In this document: one piece after another, positions 37,089 to 45,676 of the stretch
How positions within the stretch are numbered: the stretch's first letter is position 1
Layout: every line of letters begins with the position of its first letter
Assembly (NCBI RefSeq): GCF_024347435.1
Contig: NZ_AP025481.1
Location: 1,054,001-1,118,000 of the forward strand
Source of the DNA: Vibrio cyclitrophicus
GTDB lineage: Bacteria; Pseudomonadota; Gammaproteobacteria; Enterobacterales; Vibrionaceae
DNA length: 64,000 nt
Direction of reading: 5' to 3'
Translations under genes and position numbers: made by a program
The notes under the pieces: generated by a model
Database searches by the model: none
What the model saw: only the letters and a program-made list of their open reading frames with translations
What the model was told of the DNA's origin: nothing

Positions 37089-39119
37089 ATAGCCATAGCT
37101 GAGCATAAATTCGGCTGGCGCTCCGTAACCAATCTGGTTAGTACCTGACGTACCGTTAGTTGCGCCCAGAATGTATTCCTCATTAAGCACGTTGTAAGCG
37201 TTCGCTTGAACTTTGTGACGACCCGTGGTGTACGCAGCCATCAAGTCAACCGTGGTGTAGTCACCCAGCGCTACAGCTTCATCATTACCTGCGTATCGGT
37301 CACCTACGTATTTCACGCCACCACCTAAACGCCAGTTATCGTCTAGCTGATAAGTGCTCCAAAGAGAAAACAGGTGATCAGACACATCGTTCGGCTTTTT
37401 GCCTGTCTCTTTGTTTTCTGCATCGAGGTAGCTATAGCCCACCGAAATATCCCACTGCTCAGTAAATTGACCGCGAGCTTCTAGCTCAATACCTTGGTGG
37501 CGAGCTTCGATCTTGTTAACAACGTCTCCGTCTATATTCGTTTCTGGTTGCTCTTGATCAATTTGGAAGACCGCGGCATTTAGCATCAAGGCGCTATCTA
37601 ACAAGTAAGCTTTTGCACCCACTTCTTTTAGATCGGTATGGAAGAATTCAGCCAATTTAGGATTGATATAAATACCGGAGTAAGGCAATTGCCATGAACG
37701 AGCTAAGCTCGCGTACACTGACATATCATTGTTGAGACGGTAGACCAAACCACCGCGGTAGCTCACTTTGTCATCGTTTAGATTCTCTTTTACTGAGCCC
37801 GCTTTTTGCTGTTCAAGCTCCATCGAGTCGTAACGCACATTGCCGATCACAGAAAGGTCACCAAAGGTATAAACGTCTTGAATATAAACGCCAGTGGTCG
37901 TTGTCGTGTTATCACGGAAAGGTTTGAAGCCCGGATCAGGTGTTGGGCCTGTTACAGGGTTATAGATGTCTTGTGAAGGTAGGGTTTGATCGCTAGCTAG
38001 AGTGAGATCGATATTGATCTGGTTGTAATCGGCACCAATCATCATTTGGTTAGAGTTAGTTTCCCAAACCAACTCAGACTGTAGTGTTGTCGTGGTACGA
38101 GGATCATAGCCGAAGTTGTTCACGGTTTGAGATACTTGGTCCCCTGTTACCGTGCCTTGACGCGTACCTTTTTGTTCAAGCTCAATATGGTTGTATGCTG
38201 CGCGGTTTGTCCATGCCCATTCACTGTTCAAAAGCCATTCATAATTAACACCAACACGAATACTGTCTGACTCCTGATAGTCATTCCTACCGCCATAAAA
38301 CGTGCTTTCAGAGACATCGACAGGCTTACCATTTTTAGATGGAACCCCACGATATGGCACTAGCTCTTGGTGAGCATATTCGACATCAAGATCTATGGTA
38401 TGCCCCTCAGCAGGTAATACACGAATGGTGGGTGCGATAAAGAAATCACTAGAATCGACATGGTCTACATAAGAATCCGACTGTCGACTTTCCACGTTGA
38501 TACGACCACTGACTTTGTCAGTAAACGCCATCGAGCTGTCGACCTGACCAACAAACAGATTATTGCTGCCGACACTGCCATTGACGTGTGTGAAATTATC
38601 ACCGTTAGCACGCTTGGTGACCAAGTTGATGATACCGCCTGCTGAGCCTCGGCCATAAAGTGCGCCTGCAGGGCCTTTTACCACTTCGACACGTTCTATA
38701 TTCGCTAGACTTCGGTACGATTGCAGAGTCCCGTCATCACGCATACCATCACGGTACATGTCGTTGAGTGCATCAAAACCACGAATCACAAATTGGTCTC
38801 GGCTCCCCTCACCCAAGGTATTGTTAACCCCGGCAACACCATCAAGAGCATCCACCAAACGTACAGCACCGCGGTCTTGCATTTCCGTCTTTGTGACCAC
38901 CGATACTGCTTGCGGTACATCCAACCATTCGACATCGGTTTTGGTACCCGATTGCGGCATGTGCTCCGCGTAACCTTCGTACTGATGACCAATAACTTGT
39001 AGGGTTTCATCCGTCATTATTTCTTCTGCAGCCATTACATTCGACACGGTAACTACTGCGGTTAATGCACCTCCAATAGCCAAAGCGAGAGGGGACAAGG
39101 CCAATCTAATGTTCATCAT
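37080..39119 (-). CDS. TonB-dependent siderophore receptor, Fiu/catecholate-like
   Basis: A 679-aa outer-membrane receptor with a signal peptide (LALSPLALAIGGALTAVVTVSNVMA), a TonB-box region (DETLQVIG), plug blocks (VPQAVSVVTKTEMQDRG, IERVEVVKGPAGALYGRGS) and a barrel that ends in MLSYGYQF. Plug style is that of Fiu/CirA-like catecholate or FhuA-related receptors. It is transcribed in the same direction as fecABCDE, 206 bp upstream, so it may be a separate unit under the same iron control. The ligand is not determined. Confidence 0.9.
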   Translation of the reverse strand: MMNIRLALSPLALAIGGALTAVVTVSNVMAAEEIMTDETLQVIGHQYEGYAEHMPQSGTKTDVEWLDVPQAVSVVTKTEMQDRGAVRLVDALDGVAGVNNTLGEGSRDQFVIRGFDALNDMYRDGMRDDGTLQSYRSLANIERVEVVKGPAGALYGRGSAGGIINLVTKRANGDNFTHVNGSVGSNNLFVGQVDSSMAFTDKVSGRINVESRQSDSYVDHVDSSDFFIAPTIRVLPAEGHTIDLDVEYAHQELVPYRGVPSKNGKPVDVSESTFYGGRNDYQESDSIRVGVNYEWLLNSEWAWTNRAAYNHIELEQKGTRQGTVTGDQVSQTVNNFGYDPRTTTTLQSELVWETNSNQMMIGADYNQINIDLTLASDQTLPSQDIYNPVTGPTPDPGFKPFRDNTTTTTGVYIQDVYTFGDLSVIGNVRYDSMELEQQKAGSVKENLNDDKVSYRGGLVYRLNNDMSVYASLARSWQLPYSGIYINPKLAEFFHTDLKEVGAKAYLLDSALMLNAAVFQIDQEQPETNIDGDVVNKIEARHQGIELEARGQFTEQWDISVGYSYLDAENKETGKKPNDVSDHLFSLWSTYQLDDNWRLGGGVKYVGDRYAGNDEAVALGDYTTVDLMAAYTTGRHKVQANAYNVLNEEYILGATNGTSGTNQIGYGAPAEFMLSYGYQF

Positions 39120-39166
39120 CTAATTCCGTTTTAGTTTATAAAATCACAACAGATGCGAATAAAAAC

Positions 39167-39185
39167 AAATATCATTTATATTTGC
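39167..39185. promoter_or_regulatory. Possible Fur box upstream of the second receptor
   Basis: AAATATCATTTATATTTGC resembles the AT-rich 19-bp Fur site only in part (ATATCATTT core). It is 48 bp before the receptor start, which fits iron control. It is a weak match. Confidence 0.3.
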
Positions 39186-39286
39186 AATATATATTTTTTG
39201 ATCTATATTTGCTTTGCAATATGCAACGCCACTAATGATAAAAGAGTAAATAAAAACAATAAGATAGAAAGCTCCCTTTCTTGTAA

Positions 39287-39626
39287 TCTCGAAAGAAAGC
39301 ACTTCGTCAGCGTCAGGAATTCGGTGTGGAGTTTGGTGTCTGCCATAGCAAGTTCATCATCACAGAATCAGAGCCGGTACTGGTCAAGATCAACTATCGG
39401 AGTATCGGTGATGGCCGGGAATTTTTGCTTGATAACTTCAGTGGTGGGAATTGGTTCAATACCATCTTAAATCTTTTCTTGGGTCACAAGCTTGATCCTA
39501 CACTTCGCATTGCTGGCAGCGCAAAGTCATGACCACCCACTTGCGATCGTGGAAGTTAATCAGCAACTCACTATTTCACTTCCGATAAACCATGCCGCAC
39601 CACATTGATTGAATACTCAATTCCCG
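39287..39626 (+). pseudogene. Decayed gene fragment, possibly siderophore synthetase (IucA/IucC type)
   Basis: A frame open from 39287 to 39532 has no proper start and reads ALRQRQEFGVEFGVCHSKF then EPVLVKINYRSIGDGREFLL. A short second piece downstream (HPLAIVEVNQQLTISLPINH, to 39626) is in another frame. The protein-like composition with missing ends indicates a gene remnant. A link to NIS siderophore synthetases is my tentative reading, helped by the neighbouring TonB receptor. It may be something else. Confidence 0.35.
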
Positions 39627-39714
39627 ACTGTGATCGCAATGCAGAGCCAAACCGTAGTTAATTCAAATACAAGCACTTAACGTTTTTTCATCGGCTACTC
39701 AGCGGGAGCAACAC

Positions 39715-39981
39715 ATGGACAACAGAATCACCATCAAAGAATTTCTTAGAGTGTTCGATTACATTCGTTCATCTGGCGAGCAATTAGAGAACAAATATCA
39801 ATTTGGCGAGATGTTTGCGTGGCACGATTACGACGGCTACACCTGTTGGCTAAGCTACAGAGACGTTACAGTAACACTGATGTTCCATGGTTCATTGAAG
39901 ATCGAATACGACAAGGCACCGAACTATGAAGGCTTCATCAACCGTTGTTTAGCTATGCTTGAAACTGAACTTTCTCCGTAA
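39715..39981 (+). CDS. Small hypothetical protein (88 aa)
   Basis: Not recognised. An acidic, aromatic-rich soluble protein (FGEMFAWHDYDGYTCWLSYRDVTVTLMFHG) with no signal peptide. The composition and codon use look like a real protein; GGGAG lies about 8 nt before the ATG. It precedes the CIA30 gene by 59 bp and may be co-transcribed with it. Confidence 0.7.
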   Translation: MDNRITIKEFLRVFDYIRSSGEQLENKYQFGEMFAWHDYDGYTCWLSYRDVTVTLMFHGSLKIEYDKAPNYEGFINRCLAMLETELSP

Positions 39982-40040
39982 GCTGTCCTTAGCTATTGAG
40001 TCAATAAGGCAGAGTCTAAGGAGAAGCAGTGGAGAAAATC

Positions 40041-40664
40041 ATGAACGGGGCCACTTATAAAACACGGTTACCATTTAGGCTAACCACATCTTTATTTTTT
40101 CTACTCAGCCTAAACTCGTTAAGTCTAAAAGCGGATGCAACAGGGACAAACATGATCGACTTTACACAAGCTAGTGAGCATCAAAACTGGACAGTGACTA
40201 ACGACGATGTAATGGGCGGCATCTCAACAGGCGAGCTCATTTATCTTAATAACATGAGTCGATTTAGGGGAGAGCTCTCGTTAGAAAATAATGGTGGTTT
40301 CAGTTCTGTAAAGCGCTCCATTGAATCACCTGCCCATGAAAAAGATAGTGCAGAGCTAATATTCGTTGGTGATGGTCGCACCTACCAACTGAGGTTCACC
40401 ACTTGGAAGGAAGGTAGTCGAGTTCAATACAAACACGATTTCGATACCATAAAGGGAGAGCAGCTAAACAAGATCTTCCACTTCAATGATTTTCAAGCGG
40501 TGTTCAGAGGTCGGCTACTGAGCGATGCCCTGGAACTTAAGGCACAAGACATCAAGCAAATTGGCTTTTTGATTGCAGACAAACAGCCCTCGCCTTTTGA
40601 GCTAGACCTAATACAGCTTCAATTCAAAACATCGCAACCTATCACATCACCAGAAACGGACTAA
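40041..40664 (+). CDS. CIA30-family protein
   Basis: A 207-aa protein with an N-terminal hydrophobic export segment (TTSLFFLLSLNSLSL) and a CIA30 (complex I intermediate-associated protein 30) domain: the opening WTVTNDDVMGGISTGEL, then GGFSSVKRSIE, and IGFLIADKQPSPFELDL at the end. The family has a galactose-binding-like fold; its role in bacteria is unclear. A GTG at 40029 with AAGGAG before it is an alternative start. Confidence 0.85.
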   Translation: MNGATYKTRLPFRLTTSLFFLLSLNSLSLKADATGTNMIDFTQASEHQNWTVTNDDVMGGISTGELIYLNNMSRFRGELSLENNGGFSSVKRSIESPAHEKDSAELIFVGDGRTYQLRFTTWKEGSRVQYKHDFDTIKGEQLNKIFHFNDFQAVFRGRLLSDALELKAQDIKQIGFLIADKQPSPFELDLIQLQFKTSQPITSPETD

Positions 40665-40677
40665 ACCGCAAACAAAT

Positions 40678-40720
40678 AAAAACCCCTGATACCTTTTGAC
40701 GAGCAATTAGATATCAGGGG
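40678..40720 (-). terminator. Intrinsic terminator after the quinone-reductase-like gene
   Basis: The stem CCCCTGATA / TATCAGGGG is followed on the minus strand by TTTTTATTT. It lies 44 bp past the stop of the dehydrogenase gene. Confidence 0.7.
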
Positions 40721-40763
40721 GGCTTGTTCTATTTAAATCGTCGACTATTCAAATCATCAGTAC

Positions 40764-41789
40764 TTAGTATTTGATGGCTGTTTTACCTATCGAGGAGCTG
40801 CTTTCAATACGTTGGTGTGCATCTTTCAGAGTCTCAACACTAAAGCCATTCAATGTGGTAGTAAGCGTAGACTTAATGCGGCCAGCATCGATCAGGTTCG
40901 CTGCTTGGAACAAAATATCTTGTTGTTTCTGAATATCGTCTGTGTTGAACAGTGAACGTGTGAACATCAGCTCCCACACAAAACCTGCAGACTTACCTTG
41001 AAGCGCAGAAAGATCAATTCCACCATCGAACTCAACAATAGAACTGATCATGCCTTGCGGTGCAATCAGCTCCACCATCGATTCCCAATGTCCTTTGGTG
41101 TCTGCGACATTGAAAATGTAATCGACATGCTGAATACCTTGATCTCGTACAGATTCAACCAAGTTACGGTGATTCACCACATGGTCTGCCCCCATATCCC
41201 TTACCCACTGTTCAGTTTCAGGTCTTGAAGCCGTCGCAATAACCGTCAGGTTAGTCAACTGGCTCGCCAATTGAATCGTGATTGAACCGACACCACCAGC
41301 ACCACCAATGATCAGAATGGACTTTTTCTCTTCTGAACGAACACGTAGGCGATCAAACAACGCTTCCCACGCTGTAAGTGTTGCTAGCGGCATAACTGCA
41401 GCCGCTTCATCAGAAAGGCTCGTTGGTGCTTTCGCCGTAATACGGTAGTCAACGGCTTGGTATTCAGCATTAGCGCCCACACGAGTTACGTCACCTGCAT
41501 AGTAAACACGGTCGCCTAGTTCAAAGCCTTCAACGTCTGTACCTTTACCGACAACTTCACCGACTGCGTCATAACCAAGGACTTTTGGTTGCTCGAGAGT
41601 TTTATCTTGAGCACTACGAATTCGAATTTTCGCATCTGCTGGATTGATAGACGTCGCGCTCACTTTTACCAGTAGATCATGTTCTTTTAGTTCTGGAAGG
41701 TTTGTTTCAAACTCAACTAGGCTGTCTTGCTCTGCAATCGCAAGTGACTGAGTAAATCCGATAGCTTTCATTTTTGATGGTACTGACAT
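40764..41789 (-). CDS. Zinc-type alcohol dehydrogenase / quinone oxidoreductase family protein
   Basis: A 341-aa medium-chain dehydrogenase. A GroES-like domain (about 30-130) is followed by a Rossmann NAD(P)H domain with the motif IIGGAGGVGS. The catalytic zinc ligands are not evident, so it fits the zinc-independent quinone reductase branch (ZDH1/QOR type). It probably reduces quinones or enones. It is divergent from a LysR gene, 211 bp apart, a common arrangement for regulated detoxifying reductases. Confidence 0.88.
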   Translation of the reverse strand: MSVPSKMKAIGFTQSLAIAEQDSLVEFETNLPELKEHDLLVKVSATSINPADAKIRIRSAQDKTLEQPKVLGYDAVGEVVGKGTDVEGFELGDRVYYAGDVTRVGANAEYQAVDYRITAKAPTSLSDEAAAVMPLATLTAWEALFDRLRVRSEEKKSILIIGGAGGVGSITIQLASQLTNLTVIATASRPETEQWVRDMGADHVVNHRNLVESVRDQGIQHVDYIFNVADTKGHWESMVELIAPQGMISSIVEFDGGIDLSALQGKSAGFVWELMFTRSLFNTDDIQKQQDILFQAANLIDAGRIKSTLTTTLNGFSVETLKDAHQRIESSSSIGKTAIKY

Positions 41790-42000
41790 TGTGCTTTCTC
41801 CTTGAATTAGACAAGTTAATCTTAGTTGACTCTCAATTTAGATAAACCGCCTAATGTTTGAATTGTTATCAAATTATTTTTGACAATTAAGCAATTGAAG
41901 CTAACTTAGAAGCGATAAGTAGAGATAACCCATCTGCAGATTGTGATGGGGAAATGTCCCAACTCCATGTTTAGAAAATAATTCAATACAGGTAGATAAT

Positions 42001-42933
42001 ATGCTTCTTGAAGACTTGCAGGTCATTTTAAAGGTGGCGGAGTTTCGTAGTATCACCGCAGCAGCCACCAACCTAGATATGCGTACTGCCACCGCGAGCG
42101 CTGCCGTAAAACGTGTTGAAGTCGCACTGGGCGCTGAGCTGTTTGTAAGAACCACTCGCCATCTGAGGCTCTCTTCAGCAGGCGAACGCTATTTACCTGA
42201 GTGTGAACAAGCCTTGAAAATATTGGAGCAAGCCAAGCTCAACATGCGCGAAGAGCTTGGTATCTTGGATGGAGAAATCCGCATCGCACTTTCTTCGGAT
42301 CTAGGACGAAACCTGATCACTCCTTGGCTTGACGAATTTCTGCTTGAATACCCAAAGGCAACACTTCGTACCAGCATCAGCGACAGCAACATCGATTTTT
42401 ATCGTGATTCTGTTGATATGGCGCTGCGTTACGGCTCTCCGACTGACGCCAGCATGTATGGTTTCAAGATCTGCGATGTGCCGAGAATATTGTGCGCAGC
42501 CCCTGAATATTTAGCTAAGATGGGAACGCCAAGCCAACCGAGTAACTTAGCTGAGCACAACGGTTTGCTTTATCAGCTGCATGATATGTTGCAAGACGAA
42601 TGGGTGTTTAATGATGGCAAGCAGGATCATAAAGTAAAGCTAAAAGGGAATCGCGCGTCGAACGATGCTGATCTTGTTAGACGTTGGTGTGTTGCAGGGA
42701 AAGGTGTGGCGATAAAATCTTGCTTAGATATGTCGAGTCATTTGCTTTCTGGCGAAGTGGTTAAAATAATGCCAGAGTTCAAGCCAACCCCAACCGAGCT
42801 GTGGTTAGTATGTCCAAGTCGTCAGTCCATCACCCCGACCGTTCGCTTATTGAGAGATCTATTCCGAGAGAAAACCGCTGAGATCCTTTCTCAATTGAGC
42901 GAGCAAGACATTATAGCGACTCAAAAATCTTAA
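42001..42933 (+). CDS. LysR-family transcriptional regulator
   Basis: A 310-aa LysR protein with the helix-turn-helix in FRSITAAATNLDMRTATASA and an effector-binding domain of the DmlR/CrgA type. It is divergent from the quinone-reductase-like gene and is its likely regulator. Confidence 0.92.
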   Translation: MLLEDLQVILKVAEFRSITAAATNLDMRTATASAAVKRVEVALGAELFVRTTRHLRLSSAGERYLPECEQALKILEQAKLNMREELGILDGEIRIALSSDLGRNLITPWLDEFLLEYPKATLRTSISDSNIDFYRDSVDMALRYGSPTDASMYGFKICDVPRILCAAPEYLAKMGTPSQPSNLAEHNGLLYQLHDMLQDEWVFNDGKQDHKVKLKGNRASNDADLVRRWCVAGKGVAIKSCLDMSSHLLSGEVVKIMPEFKPTPTELWLVCPSRQSITPTVRLLRDLFREKTAEILSQLSEQDIIATQKS

Positions 42934-42945
42934 CGATCTAGAGAT

Positions 42946-42984
42946 AAAAAAGGCGTTAGTGAACTTTAACCCACTAACGCCTTT
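42946..42984. terminator. Bidirectional intrinsic terminator
   Basis: The stem AAAGGCGTTAGTG / CACTAACGCCTTT has A- and T-runs at its feet. It lies between the convergent LysR and CxxC protein genes. Confidence 0.85.
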
Positions 42985-43035
42985 GATCATTTGAACATCA
43001 CACCTATTGATGGATGCATCGTATAATACGAGTGC

Positions 43036-43422
43036 TTAGTTTGACTCTTCTTCAACATCACAGTCAGCACAGCACTGAAGCGCAATTTCATGCTCGAAGG
43101 TGATCGTATCTTCACCTTCTTCTAGTAGCTCTGCGATTTCATCTGCGACTTCTTTTTCATCATCCGCTTCAATTCCGCTTACTAGCTCTTCTTCTGAATA
43201 ACCAAAGAAGTTCAGCAATAGGTACTCACGTGCTTCATCTTTCGTACAAACCACTTCAGCTGAAAGGTCAGGCGTAACCTCCCCCTGGGCCAGAGTCGCG
43301 GTCACTTGTGCGATAGCAGCGTCTTTCATCGCAGGCGTTAACCAACCAAGATCAGTACTTACTGTTGTTTTTTTACAGTCGAAGCAAGGCAGTTGGTGGA
43401 AGTAGTATTGAAAGGTAGTCAT
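43036..43422 (-). CDS. Acidic hypothetical protein with Cys pairs
   Basis: A 128-aa soluble protein starting MTTFQYYFHQLPCFDCKK. It has a CxxC pair near the N terminus and a CC-x2-C cluster (QCCADCDVEEE) at the C terminus, which together could bind a metal. The middle is very acidic (EADDEKEVADEIAELLEEGED). I prefer the ATG at 43422; 18 more codons upstream are possible. The family is not recognised. Confidence 0.7.
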   Translation of the reverse strand: MTTFQYYFHQLPCFDCKKTTVSTDLGWLTPAMKDAAIAQVTATLAQGEVTPDLSAEVVCTKDEAREYLLLNFFGYSEEELVSGIEADDEKEVADEIAELLEEGEDTITFEHEIALQCCADCDVEEESN

Positions 43423-43510
43423 AGGTAATTTCTTCGTTAAGTGTTGTATAGCAAGATTATGCGCGTTTTGTAGCAAAATACTATCTCAATCAGCAACCAG
43501 AGACTGATTC

Positions 43511-43639
43511 GTGAAGGTAATTTTGGGTTCATCACGAGCTTTAGTGATGGAACCGTTACAAGCGCAGATCGGCAAGCTTAATCTGGTCGACGAATGTGTT
43601 CTTGATAATGAAGTGCTACTGAGATGCGAAGTTAAGTAG
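43511..43639 (+). other. Possible 42-aa reading frame or gene remnant
   Basis: A GTG-led frame (VKVILGSSRALVMEPLQAQI...) of protein-like composition fills the gap between the CxxC gene and ackA. No ribosome site is visible. It may be the tail of a decayed gene. Confidence 0.2.
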
Positions 43640-43662
43640 CTTTCATCTGACTATAATTGACA

Positions 43663-43692
43663 CAAAAAAGCGAGCCACCTGGGCTCGCTTTT
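43663..43692 (-). terminator. Intrinsic terminator of ackA
   Basis: The stem AAAGCGAGCC / GGCTCGCTTT with loop ACCTG is followed by T6 on the minus strand, 36 bp past the ackA stop. Confidence 0.85.
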
Positions 43693-43727
43693 GAATTGTT
43701 CATGTTCTTGCTTAAGCAATGGCTAGA

Positions 43728-44921
43728 TTACAGAAGTTCTACCGATTGTTGAGCAATAACGAATTCTTCGTTGGTTGGAATAACCATTGCTACTGCACCA
43801 AGCATTTCTGACTTAGCAATGATACCTTCAGCGCCAAAGCGAGCTGCTTCATTGCCAGCAACATCTTCAACAAAACCAAGGATCTTAAGGTTGCTTAGGA
43901 TCTCACGACGAATTGGTAGAGAGTTCTCACCGATACCGCCAGTGAAGATGATGCCGTCTAGAGAGTCTAGCGTTGCAAGGTAAGAAGCAACGTATTTCGC
44001 TACGCGGTAAGTAAACACCTCAAAAGCAAGTTTAGCGCCTTCATGGCCCTCTTCCATTGCTTCTAAAATGCCACGAGCATCGCTCGTAAGACCAGACACA
44101 CCCAGGAAGCCAGACTCCTTGTTTAGAGAGTTAAACACTTGCTCTTGTGACCAACCCTTCTTAAGTAGGTACTCGATAATGCCTGGGTCTAAATCACCAC
44201 AACGTGTACCCATCATCAGGCCAGAAAGCGGTGTGAAGCCCATTGAAGTATCAACACTGTTGCCATCTTTGATAGCACATACAGAAGCGCCGTTGCCTAG
44301 GTGCACAGAGATAAAGCTAGATTCTTCAACCGGCTTGTTCAGCATTTTAGCAGCTTCGCGACTAACGAAGTAGTGGCTAGTACCGTGGAAGCCGTAACGA
44401 CGCACGCCGAAGTCTGTGTATAGTTCTTTTGCAATTGCACCCGTGAATGCACGTTGTGGCATCGTTTGGTGGAACGCAGTATCAAAAACAGCAAACTGAG
44501 GTAAAGAAGGGAAAGCTTCAATCGCAGCGCGGATACCGATAGCACCTGCTGGGTTATGGAGTGGAGCTAGATCTGATAGGCTTTCAATTTCGTTCGTCAC
44601 TTCTTCAGTAATACGAACAGTCTGTGTGAACTTCTCGCCACCGTGTACGATACGATGACCAATAGCAACGATATCTTGTGTGAAGCCCAGAGCTTCCATC
44701 AGGCCAACCAATTTGCCAATGGCAATTTTGTGGTGGTTATCTTCACCTTGAATGGCAATTTCAGTTTTCTCGCCTTGATATTTCCAGCCCATACGAGCAT
44801 CTTCAAGACCAAAACACTCCCCTAGGCCACTTAATACTGCTTCACCAGAAACAGAATTGATTACAGCAAATTTAAGGGATGAACTACCCGAGTTAATAAC
44901 CAGAACAAACGAATTAGACAT
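43728..44921 (-). CDS. ackA: Acetate kinase
   Basis: Makes ATP and acetate from acetyl phosphate and ADP, reversibly. The 397-aa protein is full length. It shows the first signature VINSGSSSLKFAV and the second RYGFHGTSHYFVS, plus the phosphate-binding region FTGGIGENS. No pta gene is adjacent; in vibrios the main ackA-pta operon lies elsewhere, so this is probably a second acetate kinase. It has its own terminator, and a long upstream gap. Confidence 0.96.
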   Translation of the reverse strand: MSNSFVLVINSGSSSLKFAVINSVSGEAVLSGLGECFGLEDARMGWKYQGEKTEIAIQGEDNHHKIAIGKLVGLMEALGFTQDIVAIGHRIVHGGEKFTQTVRITEEVTNEIESLSDLAPLHNPAGAIGIRAAIEAFPSLPQFAVFDTAFHQTMPQRAFTGAIAKELYTDFGVRRYGFHGTSHYFVSREAAKMLNKPVEESSFISVHLGNGASVCAIKDGNSVDTSMGFTPLSGLMMGTRCGDLDPGIIEYLLKKGWSQEQVFNSLNKESGFLGVSGLTSDARGILEAMEEGHEGAKLAFEVFTYRVAKYVASYLATLDSLDGIIFTGGIGENSLPIRREILSNLKILGFVEDVAGNEAARFGAEGIIAKSEMLGAVAMVIPTNEEFVIAQQSVELL

Positions 44922-45594
44922 TGGATATGGATCCTGTTTCAGTACGAATTGGATGAAGTGTTAACTTCAATTTTAGTTAAGCCCATTATTCAATAATTTT
45001 TGAATCTTTCAACTTTTGTTTTGAAAAAATCACTAAATGAACACAATTAAGTTGATCTTCGTCATCAATCTATTTATTTCGAGATCGAAATTAAAAAATA
45101 GTTGAATAAAAAGTTCATAAAAAACTGAAGCAAACGAGTGCGAAAATTATTTTTAGCCTAATTCAGTGAATTTGAGTAACTCGAACGAAACTCAATAATC
45201 ATGGAATAAATTGGTGGAACACGTCACTTTACCCGATCCTTACTTGCTGAGGGTTGCCTACTATTCATTCCCCTTATCAGTGCTTACTTCAAAAACACTA
45301 AATTAAGATAGTGAACAATGAACGACACAATCAGATGCTTTTCTTCAATGACTACGAACTCAACCGTACGCATAACGCTCTAGGCTGTGGTTAGATAGCT
45401 TCTACTCATTGTACCCACCACCTTGTAGCACGATATTTAAGTGTAGGCTTAGAACGCAATACAGCTAGGTTAATGCGCTACAAGCTGAGTTAACTGCTTT
45501 TGTTGCTAAACCAACCGCCGTCATAGCTAACCATCTCATTCACATACCCCATTTGAGTACAAGGTGCACCCGCTATAACGAACGAGCACGCACA
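44922..45594. other. Long intergenic region upstream of ackA
   Basis: About 670 bp without a credible gene. The half near ackA is AT-rich and should hold its promoter. I see no repeat, RNA gene or binding site that can be supported. Confidence 0.4.
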
Positions 45595-45622
45595 AAAAAG
45601 CCGAGCATTACGCTCGGCTTTT
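45595..45622 (-). terminator. Intrinsic terminator of deaD
   Basis: The stem AAAAGCCGAGC / GCTCGGCTTTT with loop ATTAC is followed by T-run on the minus strand. It lies about 55 bp past the deaD stop. Confidence 0.85.
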
Positions 45623-45676
45623 AAATTCAGTGTTTGGACTAAAGCATTTATGCTTAAAGTCTACGCTACAGGTTGA

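Noticed and set aside
39153..39470. 105-codon plus-strand frame starting MRIKTNIIYICNIYFL
   Set aside because: Its first part is AT-rich intergenic DNA and its second part is an out-of-frame reading of the decayed gene at 39287.
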